64,000 nt of DNA from Pseudomonas iranensis (GCF_014268585.2 NZ_CP077092.1:5059501-5123500); one strand, 5' to 3'. Shown: positions 9,832 to 18,638, counted from the first letter of the stretch. Notes: generated by a model from the sequence alone, not told the origin. Program-made: numbers and translations.

Positions 9832-11088
9832 TCAATCGACTTCCGAATCCCAGATCACCGTGATGTTGCCGGTATAGGGCCGGCCCTTGGCATTGAGGAT
9901 CAACCAATTGGTCGCCGAAGGGCCGACTTCGAAATGCAACGTGCCCGGCTTGCGGTCGACATAGATGCCCGGCTGAAACGCAGCACTGGCCTCGTGCTTC
10001 GAATGGAAACGCTTGACCGGTTGGCCGACGCTGTCGTTCAACCCATTGGGCAGGCTGACACTGACATCGACCTGGCCAGCGTATCCCGATTCACGATCAA
10101 CGATCCCGCAGCCGGAGCTCAGGTCCAGTTCACACTCGATTCTCATGCTGAATCGGGAGGATGCGGAAATCAGGAAGGTCTGGTCGCGATACAGCCGCAC
10201 AGGCTTGCGGCCGCTTTCCAGCCAACGCTGCCAGCCGCCATCGGGTTCCAGCACAACATGGTTGCCACCGGGAGGAATATCGACTTTCAGGGTGTGCTGC
10301 ACATCCAGGACAAAATCCAGAGTCAGGTTACCGTCGTTCGGCTCCATCATCGAACCCAGTTGAAAATCGCCGGTCGGCCCGATGGAATAGGACATGGAGC
10401 CGGTGTACAGACCACTCGACATGTCCAACGGGTTGGGGGTGCGCAGCTCATAGGCGAAATCGAGTTTTTCGAAGTACATCGACGGAATCGGGAATGCGGC
10501 GGTTTTGGTGCAGGACGCTTCGACCGGTGTATGCCAGAAAAACCGGTAGGCATTGGCGGTGTAGCTGGACAAAAAGCTGCTGCCGCAAGGCGCCGGCGCA
10601 TAGAGCCAACCGGTCTGGGACGTCCAGAGTACGTCGTGGCCCGAAGGGTGAGCCACTCCTGTGAGTCTCGCCACGGCTTCGCTCAGGACATATCGGGAAC
10701 CGATGCCGCTGATGCGCACCTCGACGATTTCCGTTTCCTGAGTGTCCTGGTTGATGACTGTCAGCCGTCGCCAGTCGGCGGGGGCTTTTACCGAGACATC
10801 GTCACCGGCGACGAGCGCGCGATTGGAATCGTGGCTTACCGGCAACTCGATACTGAACATGTCGGCGGCTGCGCATTTCGCCGGAAAGTACACGCAGTAG
10901 CCGCTGTTGGGCGTCTGGTTGACGAACAGGTTCTTGCCGGTTTGCGCAGGATCGGGCTGAAACAGCGCGCGGATTTCCTGGTTGACCGCGTGCGCTTCGA
11001 CCATGCACAAGGTCAGCAGGAAGCCGAGCCCGCAGGTGAGTTTTTTCAGCTTCTGACGGGACAGCAAGTTTACGTTCATGACGGTCAT
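9832..11088 (-). CDS. Alpha-fimbrial tip adhesin/minor pilin, CblD/CooD-like (second copy)
   Basis: This 418-residue protein has a cleavable signal peptide ending near VEAHA and belongs to the CS1/cable-pilus tip-subunit family. It is a clear paralogue of the tip protein at 12410-13630: both begin the mature part with VNQEIRALF, share NQTPNSGYC, DVQHTLKVDIPPGGN and YVDRKPGTLHFE, and end with a strand like NITVIWDS. Tip subunits of this class start pilus assembly and bind receptors. The start overlaps the stop of the upstream pilin gene by four bases, so the two are translationally coupled. M4 is an alternative start. Confidence 0.83.
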   Translation of the reverse strand: MTVMNVNLLSRQKLKKLTCGLGFLLTLCMVEAHAVNQEIRALFQPDPAQTGKNLFVNQTPNSGYCVYFPAKCAAADMFSIELPVSHDSNRALVAGDDVSVKAPADWRRLTVINQDTQETEIVEVRISGIGSRYVLSEAVARLTGVAHPSGHDVLWTSQTGWLYAPAPCGSSFLSSYTANAYRFFWHTPVEASCTKTAAFPIPSMYFEKLDFAYELRTPNPLDMSSGLYTGSMSYSIGPTGDFQLGSMMEPNDGNLTLDFVLDVQHTLKVDIPPGGNHVVLEPDGGWQRWLESGRKPVRLYRDQTFLISASSRFSMRIECELDLSSGCGIVDRESGYAGQVDVSVSLPNGLNDSVGQPVKRFHSKHEASAAFQPGIYVDRKPGTLHFEVGPSATNWLILNAKGRPYTGNITVIWDSEVD

Positions 11089-11588
11089 TCCGCGCTCGGT
11101 GTGCTGGCGCTGAACATCAGCAGCACGTTGCCGTAGTAATCCCCGGACCGATAGCCACCCTGTGGCTCGATCGGCTCGATCTTCAGCGCCACGCGCTTAC
11201 CGGTGGCAGCCTCTTCCTTCGAGAGCACCTGACGCGGGATCACATAGGAACTCAACTCGACATCGTTGAAGGTGACACGTAACGGGATGATTTCCCCCGG
11301 TCGACCATTTTCCAGATACGGGTCGAGCAGCAGACGCGCATCGATGGCGCTGCTGTCATGACGGACGTCGAAATTCTTCACCAGGCTGCCCAGCGTGGCC
11401 TTGGGATAATCCCAAAACAGTTGCTGCGGCCGGTGAATCCAGTCCGGCTCTGCCGGTATTACATAAAACGGGCGGCTGGGAATGGTCAGCGACACTTCGA
11501 ACGTGTGCTCCTCCCTCGCGCCCCAGACCTCGGTGCCGCTCAGGCCGGCAGCGGCCAGCAGCACAAGGGCAGTGCATTGCTTGATCAT
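11085..11588 (-). CDS. CS1-type (alpha-fimbrial) pilin subunit, second copy
   Basis: This 167-residue precursor has a signal peptide ending near EVWG. The mature part follows the same plan as the pilin at 16270-16761: an EHTFEVSLTIPSRPFYVIPAEPD start against the other's SISLVAHVPTNGFYVVPTDPD, a FDVR segment, and a GDYYGNVLLMFSA end against GDYTGSVAMIFDA. It is therefore a diverged second major or adaptor pilin. It lies between the chaperone gene and the second tip adhesin, with which it overlaps by four bases. The ribosome binding site is weak. Whether it forms a separate fibre or caps the main one cannot be told from sequence. Confidence 0.75.
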   Translation of the reverse strand: MIKQCTALVLLAAAGLSGTEVWGAREEHTFEVSLTIPSRPFYVIPAEPDWIHRPQQLFWDYPKATLGSLVKNFDVRHDSSAIDARLLLDPYLENGRPGEIIPLRVTFNDVELSSYVIPRQVLSKEEAATGKRVALKIEPIEPQGGYRSGDYYGNVLLMFSASTPSAE

Positions 11589-11621
11589 TTTGGTTACCCG
11601 ATGCGTCAGTGGAAAACCGTG

Positions 11622-12365
11622 TCAGCGGCTGGCGATCTTCATGGTTTTCTTGTCATTGCCCTCGATCAGGAAGAAGCGGTACTCGCGACCCTTTTCTTTG
11701 TCGAAGGCGAATGACTTGCCGGCCAGCACATGATGTTTGGTGGTCGCGCCGCAGTCGCTTTCCTTGCTCAGCGAACAGCTCTTGAACTCGTCGACGATGA
11801 TCACCGTGTTGCCGTTGTTGCTCAGTTCATAGCGGCTGTCGGTTTCATTGATCGCTGTGTTGAAACGCGCGTCCCTGGGCCGGACGAAGAAGATCGTGCC
11901 GAACCCGGTCATCACGTTGACGCCGGCCGAGAGGGATTTCTTGTAGTCGTCGCGTTCTTCGCCGCTGACCACGAAGTCGTCTTCTTTCTCCGGCACTACC
12001 GGTACGAAGCGCACGCGAAAGTAACGCTCGCGGTCACGTTCGCCCATGTACAGCAACCGCGTGCCTTGCATGCCCTGCGCCGGCACGATCAATCGCGCCG
12101 GGCTGGCCATCAGGCCGTTGCGCGAGGCGCCGTCGGCGGCGTTGAGCACCGGGATTTCTTCAGGTTTGCCATCGGCACCGTAGATAATTTCCAGCACATT
12201 GATCTTGACGAACGCGGTGGCGTCGCCGCTGTTGAATACACGCTTGAGATAGGTGCTTTTGTCGGCGTCGAGGTAGTCGTACACGGTGCCGACATTGATC
12301 TGCGGCCCGGCCTGGGCCGTCAGACAAAACACGCTGAGCAGGCTCAGCAGAAAACTGCGGTTCAT
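11622..12365 (-). CDS. Alpha-fimbrial periplasmic chaperone (CooB/CblB-like)
   Basis: The chosen start at 12365 gives a signal peptide (MNRSFLLSLLSVFCLTAQA) and has GGAG at a suitable distance; an in-frame ATG at 12413 overlaps the previous stop as ATGA but would put 16 extra residues before the signal. The mature 228 or so residues have the features of CS1-class chaperones: an N-terminal INVGTVYDYLDAD strand, a SPARLIVPAQGMQGTRLLY segment like the conserved chaperone F-G region, and a Cys pair (CSLSKESDC) near the C terminus. It should hold pilins and tip subunits in the periplasm and pass them to the usher. Confidence 0.82.
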   Translation of the reverse strand: MNRSFLLSLLSVFCLTAQAGPQINVGTVYDYLDADKSTYLKRVFNSGDATAFVKINVLEIIYGADGKPEEIPVLNAADGASRNGLMASPARLIVPAQGMQGTRLLYMGERDRERYFRVRFVPVVPEKEDDFVVSGEERDDYKKSLSAGVNVMTGFGTIFFVRPRDARFNTAINETDSRYELSNNGNTVIIVDEFKSCSLSKESDCGATTKHHVLAGKSFAFDKEKGREYRFFLIEGNDKKTMKIASR

Positions 12366-12409
12366 CGGTTTCAACTCCACGAGTTTGGAAAATGTTCTGA
12401 CTGAAGCGC

Positions 12410-13630
12410 TCATACGTCCGAATCCCAGATGACGGTGACGTTACCGCGCAGCCTGTCGGTGACGCCGGGTCTGAGCAGGAAATCGATGGCGAACGGGGTC
12501 ATTTCGAAATGCAATGTGCCGGGCTTGCGGTCGACATACAGGCCTGGCTGGAACGGTCCGGCCCAGACGTTGAACCGCAAGGGGTGGCGGGTGACATTGG
12601 CGCCAGGCCCGCCGGGGCCAGAGATGCCCGCAGGCAAGCTCATGAACACTTCAAAATCCGAGCTGTTACCTTCCTGACTGCCCATCTTGCAGGCGGTACC
12701 ACCCGTTGAATTGCACAGCATCAGCACCTTGAAGCGCGACGAGGCCGAGATATAGAACAACTGATCGCGGAAAATTCGCGTCGGCTTGCGTCCACTGTCA
12801 AGCCACGGCGCCCAGCCACCGACGGGTTCCAGGGTGACGTTGTTGCCGCCCGGTGGAATGTCGACCTTGAGGGTGTGCTGGACGTCGAGGACGAAGTCGA
12901 GGGTGAGGTTGCCGTCATTGGGCAGCAGCGTCTGGCCAAAATCGAAATCTCCGCTCGGCCCGACCCGATAGGCCATTGAGCCCGTATACAGCCCGGAAGA
13001 CATGCCCAATGGATTCGGCGTGCGCAGTTCGTAGGCAACATCGAGCGTGTCGAAGTAGATATCTGGAATGAAGTAGGCTGCAACCTTGACACAGGCAGCC
13101 TCTACTGGGGTTTTCCAGAAGAACCGGTAAGTCTCGGGTGAGTAAAATCCGACGCCACTGTATTGGCAAGGCGCAGAGGCATAAACCCAACTCTTGTTGG
13201 TCCAGAGTTTTTGGTGCCCCTCGAGGATGTCGCTGACGCCTACAAGTTTGGCAGCCGATTCGCTCAAGTAAAACTTGGAGCCGATGCCACTGATGCGTAC
13301 CTCAACCACCTCCGTTTCCTGCGTATCAACATTGGTCACGGTCAGCCGTCGCCAATTGGCAGGCACTTTCAGTGGAATGCCTTCGCCTGCTCCAAGAAAA
13401 CGACTCGCTGTGAAACGAAACGGAAGCTGGATACTGAACATGGAGTTTTCTGCGCATTCGCCGGGATATTCCGCGCAGTAGCCTGAGTTCGGTGTCTGAT
13501 TGATGAAGACGTTTTTGTTCGGCTGGGAAGAGTCCGGGCGAAACAACGCGCGAATCTCCTGATTCACCGCCTGCGCCGCCGGCATGCTCAGTGCGAGTGC
13601 CAATCCGCAACTTGCTGTAAGTCGTTTCAT
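12410..13630 (-). CDS. Alpha-fimbrial tip adhesin/minor pilin, CblD/CooD-like (first copy)
   Basis: The start at 13630 (MKRLTASCGLALALS) is preferred over an upstream in-frame codon because it gives a signal peptide cut after AQA and has GAGG eight bases upstream. The 406-residue product is the usual tip subunit of the CS1/cable class and follows the usher gene after four bases, as in cooC-cooD. Paired cysteines (SGYCAEYPGEC) suggest a disulfide in the N-terminal domain. It is paralogous along its whole length to the protein at 9832-11088. Confidence 0.85.
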   Translation of the reverse strand: MKRLTASCGLALALSMPAAQAVNQEIRALFRPDSSQPNKNVFINQTPNSGYCAEYPGECAENSMFSIQLPFRFTASRFLGAGEGIPLKVPANWRRLTVTNVDTQETEVVEVRISGIGSKFYLSESAAKLVGVSDILEGHQKLWTNKSWVYASAPCQYSGVGFYSPETYRFFWKTPVEAACVKVAAYFIPDIYFDTLDVAYELRTPNPLGMSSGLYTGSMAYRVGPSGDFDFGQTLLPNDGNLTLDFVLDVQHTLKVDIPPGGNNVTLEPVGGWAPWLDSGRKPTRIFRDQLFYISASSRFKVLMLCNSTGGTACKMGSQEGNSSDFEVFMSLPAGISGPGGPGANVTRHPLRFNVWAGPFQPGLYVDRKPGTLHFEMTPFAIDFLLRPGVTDRLRGNVTVIWDSDV

Positions 13631-13634
13631 GGCC

Positions 13635-16157
13635 TCAACCCGCCTTCTGTTCGCTGTTAGTAACATCGGCCAACGTGTCCGGCGTGCAGCGCAGATCACC
13701 GATCATCAGCACGTTGTTTTCGCTGCGATGGTCGGCCTCGTTGAGGCGGAACTGGCACAACAACTGATTACCCTGACGCACCTCCAGCGTTGGCGAGCCG
13801 GCGTTCATTTCCATCGAGAAGAAGCCGTCGACTTCGGTCACGCCACGGCTGGCATGGTTGATCACGTGGTGACCCTTGAGCGGCTGGCCTTTTCCGTCCA
13901 CCAGGCGGCCGAGCACGGTGAGCGTCTTCATCACGCGGATCTTGCGGTACTCGACGCCGCCCTTGTTCAAGTGATAACGGGTGCGCGCTGGCTCGATGGT
14001 GGCAGCGGGCACGGCGTTGCCTTCGAAGTCGAAACTCACCGAGCTGTTCTGATACGCAGTGATCGGAATGAAATTGCGCCCCGGCTTCAAGGCCGTGCCG
14101 CCGCCGCTGTAATCGTCGGCGCGCAGGACAATGTCTTCGATGTCCGACTCGACATCGACAATCATTCCGGCACCGCGCACTTCGCTCTGGCTGGTCACGA
14201 GCATTTGCTCACCACCGACCACCAGGGTGCTGTCGAGGTTGAGGCCGCCAGTGAAATTGCCGTTGTAGGACGAACGCTGAACGAAGCCATCGCCGCTGAT
14301 CGAATCGGTGCGGAAGTTGGCCAGACTGGAAACGCCCAAACCATAGGTGTCGGTCAGCGCCGTCACCGAAACGCTTTGCAGCACGTGGTCTTTCAACTCC
14401 TTGCGCCAGCCGAGCGAGGCGTTGTTGTCGCGTTTGCCATCGCGGGCCGTGCGCGACCCGATGCTGCCGGTGAGCTGCTGGCCGGGTGCGCCGAGGGCCA
14501 GGTTGACGCTCAGGTCGACCCCGCGATTTCGCGCATCGCCACTGCTGAAACTGCCGGGGCGATCGAAAACCGACAGACGCCAGCTCGCGTCGCTGCCCAG
14601 CAGCACGGTGCGCTGGGTCCATCCCAGATCCACACCCATGCCTTCGACGTTGCCTTCGCTGTGGGAAACCCGTGCATTGACCGAACTCTTGCTGCTCAGC
14701 CGATGGTTGAGCGCAAGCGACGAATTGCTGGTCTGGCCGACAAAGACGTTGCGCGGCCGCACACGTGTGCCGTCGGGCAAGGTGTCGTAGGTGTTGGTGG
14801 TGTCGAGCCAGCTGCGGTTGTGGCTGATCACCAGACTGCCCGCGCCGTAGTTGTACAGGCTTTGCAAGTCGAGACCGGTGCCGTAATCCTCGGTCTTGTA
14901 GACGTTGGCGTACAGGCTGAGGTGGTTGGCCAGCGTCCAGTCGATGGACGTGCCGTACTGCAGTTTTTCGCGGATCTGCCGCGCCGAAGCGCCGACAATC
15001 ACCCGTGGGTGCAGCAGGTAATTGACCGCCGCGCCAGCGGTGGGACTGCCGCTCGATTGCGTGTCCCAGTTGCTCAGCAGCTTGCTTTCTTCGCCGGCAA
15101 ACAGGTTGTAGCGCCAGTGTTCATCGAGGTTGCGCCAGTTGTTGGGCTTGTACACCAACTCCTGCGTGGTGGAGGTGATCTGGCCGTCTTCGATCAGACG
15201 CACTTCCACTTCATAGATGCCGCCAGGCAGCGGTCGCGTGTCGAGGGTCTGCAGACCGGCCGGCACCGATTGGGTATTGATCAACAGGCCGTCGCGCCAG
15301 ATCTCCACCGAACCTTGCCGGTTGGCGGTGACATAGATCGGGTAGACGCTGGGCATCGGGCTGTTGATCGCCAGGCTGTCGGAGCTGCCGTACATGACGC
15401 CAACCGCCGTGTCGGGGCTGGTGCCAAATGTGCGCGGCTGACGCGTCAGGCCTTCGGAATTGGGGGTGAAATAGCCCAGGCGAAAGAAACTGCCTTGCAG
15501 TTCGCGTTGGGTGTGCAGCTCATGCACCGCGTGATAGAGCTTGTCATCGGGACCGCCAAGCCGGGCCATTTGCAGATTAAGCGTCTGGCTCCAGTTACCC
15601 AGGCTTGAACTGGCCTCCAGGCCAAAGCGTCCACCGAGGTCTTGATCCTGGCCACCATTGAGGTTGAGCTGGTTGCGCACCATCAGGCCGCTGCTGCCAC
15701 CGCTGGGTTGTTGGTAATAACGCTTGGCCTCAACGTCGCGCTCGGCGTTTTCGGTAGCGATAGAAACCAGCGAGTTTTCCAGGTTGTAGTGCACTGCCAA
15801 AAACTGATCCGGACAAGAACCGCTGCATGCGCCAAGCGGTACGCCGGATTTGAAATAACTCGCCCATTTTTCCCGCTCGGCCGGGCCGAAGCGGTTTTCG
15901 CTGGTGTCGGTGAATTCGAGAAGCGTGATGCGATCATCGCGGGACAACACCACCATGGCCTCACCCAGCGGCTGCTGGTCGACTTCGACCCGCACCGCCA
16001 GCGGCACATCAAAGAAATGCTCCTCGAAATCCGCCGGCAAGCCCTTGGCCTGCGCAAGCAAACTGCGTGGCGTCGTACCGGCGGTGTTGGATGCGACGGC
16101 TGCGCTGGCACAAAACAACAGCGCAAGCGCAGCCGCGATGGGGGTCATCGGGAACAT
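13635..16157 (-). CDS. Alpha-fimbrial outer-membrane usher (CooC/CblC/TcfC-like)
   Basis: The open frame extends upstream to 16283, but the ATG at 16157 gives a clean signal peptide (MFPMTPIAAALALLFCASAAVAS), leaving an 840-residue usher. The periplasmic N-terminal domain is followed by an NxxxxSxxL-rich beta-barrel region with many aromatic strand ends and a C-terminal beta-sandwich. A small loop near residues 95-110 carries two cysteines (GACSGSCPDQ). Ushers thread chaperone-bound pilins through the outer membrane. This is the only usher in the cluster and must serve both pilin/tip pairs, unless another locus helps. Confidence 0.88.
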   Translation of the reverse strand: MFPMTPIAAALALLFCASAAVASNTAGTTPRSLLAQAKGLPADFEEHFFDVPLAVRVEVDQQPLGEAMVVLSRDDRITLLEFTDTSENRFGPAEREKWASYFKSGVPLGACSGSCPDQFLAVHYNLENSLVSIATENAERDVEAKRYYQQPSGGSSGLMVRNQLNLNGGQDQDLGGRFGLEASSSLGNWSQTLNLQMARLGGPDDKLYHAVHELHTQRELQGSFFRLGYFTPNSEGLTRQPRTFGTSPDTAVGVMYGSSDSLAINSPMPSVYPIYVTANRQGSVEIWRDGLLINTQSVPAGLQTLDTRPLPGGIYEVEVRLIEDGQITSTTQELVYKPNNWRNLDEHWRYNLFAGEESKLLSNWDTQSSGSPTAGAAVNYLLHPRVIVGASARQIREKLQYGTSIDWTLANHLSLYANVYKTEDYGTGLDLQSLYNYGAGSLVISHNRSWLDTTNTYDTLPDGTRVRPRNVFVGQTSNSSLALNHRLSSKSSVNARVSHSEGNVEGMGVDLGWTQRTVLLGSDASWRLSVFDRPGSFSSGDARNRGVDLSVNLALGAPGQQLTGSIGSRTARDGKRDNNASLGWRKELKDHVLQSVSVTALTDTYGLGVSSLANFRTDSISGDGFVQRSSYNGNFTGGLNLDSTLVVGGEQMLVTSQSEVRGAGMIVDVESDIEDIVLRADDYSGGGTALKPGRNFIPITAYQNSSVSFDFEGNAVPAATIEPARTRYHLNKGGVEYRKIRVMKTLTVLGRLVDGKGQPLKGHHVINHASRGVTEVDGFFSMEMNAGSPTLEVRQGNQLLCQFRLNEADHRSENNVLMIGDLRCTPDTLADVTNSEQKAG

Positions 16158-16190
16158 GAACTCGTACTCTGATTGACTGACAATGAAAGT

Positions 16191-16224
16191 CCGGCGGGGC
16201 ACACATCGCTGCCTGCCCCGTCGG
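16191..16224 (-). terminator. Hairpin between pilin and usher genes (likely attenuator)
   Basis: On the minus strand an 11-bp arm at 16214-16224 pairs with 16191-16201 (CCGACGGGGCA with TGCCCCGCCGG, one G-T wobble) across a 12-base loop. A moderately T-rich stretch follows. It lies in the 112-bp gap downstream of the major pilin and upstream of the usher, where partial termination would keep pilin above usher. Function is inferred. Confidence 0.55.
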
Positions 16225-16269
16225 TTGACGCACGCGTGAAAAGCGAGCGTTTTGAACCTGATCAGTCGA

Positions 16270-16761
16270 TCAGTTGCCGCCAACCGGTGGTACGGCGTCG
16301 AAGATCATCGCCACGGAACCGGTGTAGTCACCCGGCTGGAAGTTGCTGCCCTTGGCGGAGATTTTCAGTGGTGCGCGGTAGTTGACGTCAGACTCGGACT
16401 CACCCACGACCATTTGCGGGGTCAGGGTCAGTTCCTTGTTGTTGAGCATCACTTGCAGGTCGATCGAAGTATTACCGGCGACCAGTTTCGGCAGGCTTTC
16501 GAGGCTGGCGTGTACCGAACCGTTGTTGTTACGCACGTCGAAGAAGCCGTTGACATCAGCCATTTTGCCGGTGGTTGGCTGGTAGCTCATGTCCTGGTCC
16601 TTGTTGACCAGATCCGGATCGGTTGGCACGACATAGAAGCCGTTGGTCGGCACGTGAGCGACGAGGCTGATGGAGTGCGAAGCTTCGCCCGCAGCGAAGG
16701 CACCGGTGGAGGTCATTGCCAGGAGAGCCAGAGGAGCAGCGATTGCGAATTTCTTGAACAT
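16270..16761 (-). CDS. Major CS1-type (alpha-fimbrial) pilin
   Basis: This 163-residue precursor has a signal peptide ending in AFA. The mature protein has no cysteines and begins with a donor-strand-like segment (GEASHSISLVAHVP), as in CblA and CooA. The C terminus, GDYTGSVAMIFDA, is the conserved pilin end. It is the first gene of the cluster and would be the most strongly expressed, forming the fibre shaft. AGGT precedes the ATG. The hairpin after the gene fits a polar expression step. Confidence 0.87.
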   Translation of the reverse strand: MFKKFAIAAPLALLAMTSTGAFAAGEASHSISLVAHVPTNGFYVVPTDPDLVNKDQDMSYQPTTGKMADVNGFFDVRNNNGSVHASLESLPKLVAGNTSIDLQVMLNNKELTLTPQMVVGESESDVNYRAPLKISAKGSNFQPGDYTGSVAMIFDAVPPVGGN

Positions 16762-17255
16762 CGTTCAGTACCTGTTTGCTTATATAAGGGGGTGTCATCA
16801 AAAGTTCATAATCCGCTTGTTCAACACTTGGCAGATCAACTTGAACTTTCAACGGTGAGCATCATCGGCTGTTGCCTCTGGAATGTAAGCAGGCAACTTC
16901 CGACAAACGCGTAGTTCAACAGCCTCACACCCCGCAAGAAAAAAGAACAAAAAACAGATACTTGCAACATTCGCTGTAAGTTACAGACTACATACAGTTA
17001 TCTGGCAAAAACCATACAGCAACTTAGCCGCTTTAACGCGGCAACTTGCGAAAAATTAGAATATATACTCAAGCACAACTAGAGCGATAACTTTAACTTC
17101 AAGGTCACCACTTTAACTTCGTGGGCAAATCATATTTTTCAGCCGTTTCTGGCTTGGACCACTCGTCCGTTCGAGCATGGTCGAGGAAAAAAACGTCTTG
17201 CACGACGCTTAAGATATATCTTAAGTTGTATCTAAACACGACGAGAGAGAAGCTA
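16762..17255. promoter_or_regulatory. AT-rich divergent control region between pilin and yqjI-like genes
   Basis: These 494 bp hold no credible gene and are markedly richer in A and T than both flanks. A perfect inverted repeat CTGTAAGTTACAG lies at 16974-16986. CTTTAACTTC occurs twice exactly 20 bp apart, at 17091-17100 and 17111-17120. A small hairpin (GCCGC...GCGGC) lies at 17028-17043. The region should contain the pilus promoter and the regulator promoter. AT-rich upstream DNA is typical of targets of MvaT/MvaU-type silencers, but that is inference. Confidence 0.5.
17208..17225. promoter_or_regulatory. Perfect 18-bp palindrome, probable PadR/YqjI-like operator
   Basis: CTTAAGATATATCTTAAG is its own reverse complement. 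It ends 30 bp before the start codon of the PadR-family gene. A partial half-site (TTGTATCTAA) follows directly. PadR-family regulators bind such inverted repeats and often repress themselves. Confidence 0.6.
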
Positions 17256-17831
17256 ATGAGAGACCATCATTCCCCCCACCGCGAACACGGTGATGGCCGC
17301 GACGGCTTCGAGAAACGCCCCGGTCGCGAGCGCGGCGGCCGTGGCCCGCGAGTCTTTGCCCCCGGCGACTTGAAATTGCTGTTGCTGGCGCTGATCGCCG
17401 AACAGCCGTGCCACGGCTACGACCTGATCCGCCAGATCGAAGGCATGTTCGACGGCGCCTACAGCCCCAGCCCCGGGGTGATCTACCCGACCCTGACGTT
17501 TCTGGAAGAGAGCGACCTGATCGCCGGTGATGCCGAGGCCGGCAAAAAGCGTTACAGCGTCACCGACGCCGGTCGTTTGTCTTTAAGTGAACAAGCGGTG
17601 GCGCTCGACGGCGTCCGCATGCGCATCGACGTCAGCAAGCGCTCGCTGCGCGGCCATGATCGTCCGGCGGAAATCCACGAAGCGGTGCACAACCTGCGGC
17701 ATGCCTTGCAGATGCACCACGGACGCTGGAGTGCCGAAGAAATCCTGCGTGTGCGCGACCTGCTCAACGACACCGCCAGAGCCATCGTCGACGGCCCTGC
17801 CGTTCAACCTGCCACGGAGAAAGCCGAATGA
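17256..17831 (+). CDS. yqjI: PadR-family metal-responsive regulator, YqjI-like
   Basis: The start at 17256 follows a GAGAGAGAAG ribosome binding site; the frame is open upstream but without a site. The 191-residue protein has a charged, His-containing N-terminal tail (HHSPHREHGDG) and then a PadR winged helix with GYDLIRQIEGMF and the conserved YSPSPGVIYPTLTFLEE. E. coli YqjI has the same layout and senses nickel and iron, with a His/Cys-rich tail. This tail has His but no Cys, so metal specificity may differ. The four-base overlap with a yqjH-like gene supports the assignment. Confidence 0.85.
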   Translation: MRDHHSPHREHGDGRDGFEKRPGRERGGRGPRVFAPGDLKLLLLALIAEQPCHGYDLIRQIEGMFDGAYSPSPGVIYPTLTFLEESDLIAGDAEAGKKRYSVTDAGRLSLSEQAVALDGVRMRIDVSKRSLRGHDRPAEIHEAVHNLRHALQMHHGRWSAEEILRVRDLLNDTARAIVDGPAVQPATEKAE

Positions 17832-18613
17832 CTGCAGTCGATACCCAAACCATTCACCGCGTGATGCACGAAATCAAACGGCGCAAGCTGCAAGTGCTGC
17901 GCGTCACCGAGCTGACTCCACGCATGCGCCGCATCACCCTCGGCGGGCCGGAACTGGCCGGGTTCATCAGCCTGGGCAGCGACGATCACGTCAAACTGCT
18001 GTTCCCGCAGAACGCCGAACAAGCGGCGGCGCTGGAGACGATGCAACTGGGCGCCGGCAAGGACAACGGGCCGATGCCCGAGATGCGCGACTACACACCG
18101 CGTCGTTACGACCTGGAAAAAATGGAGCTGGACATCGATTTCGTCCTGCACGGCGACGGCCCTGCCTCAACCTGGGCCGAGCAGGCACAGCCCGGGCAAT
18201 TTCTGCATATCGGTGGGCCGCGCGGTTCGATGATCGTGCCGGATATCTTCGACAGCTACCTGCTGATCGGCGACGAAACCGCCCTCCCCGCCATCGCCCG
18301 CCGCCTCGAAGGTCTGGCCGCAATTCGCAAAGCACTGGTGGTGATCGAAGTGGAAAACGGTGCCGAGCAGCAAGTGCTGGAAAGCGCGGCGCAGTTCAAT
18401 GTGATCTGGGTGCTGCGTGAAGGTGGCAAGGACAACTTGCTGACGACGGTCAAACAACTGCAGGTGCCCAAGGGCAATCTTTACGCCTGGGTGGCGACCG
18501 AGACCAAGGTCTCGCGGCAGATCCGCCGGGTGCTGATCGATGAGCATGGGCTCGATGAACAGTTCATCAAGGCTGTCGGCTACTGGCGCGCGGAAGGCTC
18601 TGAGGAAGACTGA
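17828..18613 (+). CDS. yqjH: Siderophore-interacting NADPH ferric reductase, YqjH/ViuB-like
   Basis: The 261-residue cytoplasmic flavoprotein belongs to the SIP family. It has an FAD-binding barrel with the RDYTPRRYD motif (about residues 80-90), a GPRGSMIVPD turn and a C-terminal NAD(P)-binding half ending in KAVGYWRAEG. It should reduce ferric iron in siderophore complexes to release it. Its start overlaps the regulator's stop as ATGA, so the two genes are coupled and are probably under autoregulation through the palindrome upstream. Confidence 0.88.
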   Translation: MTAVDTQTIHRVMHEIKRRKLQVLRVTELTPRMRRITLGGPELAGFISLGSDDHVKLLFPQNAEQAAALETMQLGAGKDNGPMPEMRDYTPRRYDLEKMELDIDFVLHGDGPASTWAEQAQPGQFLHIGGPRGSMIVPDIFDSYLLIGDETALPAIARRLEGLAAIRKALVVIEVENGAEQQVLESAAQFNVIWVLREGGKDNLLTTVKQLQVPKGNLYAWVATETKVSRQIRRVLIDEHGLDEQFIKAVGYWRAEGSEED

Positions 18614-18638
18614 TCTTTTCCTGCCCCACATCACCCTG

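Noticed and set aside
9784..11136. 450-codon plus-strand frame opposite the second tip adhesin
   Set aside because: The minus-strand adhesin has a signal peptide and a clear paralogue, while this frame has neither motif nor start signal.
13584..15608. 674-codon plus-strand open frame opposite the usher gene
   Set aside because: It has no ribosome binding site and shows no domain, and its composition mirrors the third-codon bias of the usher on the other strand.
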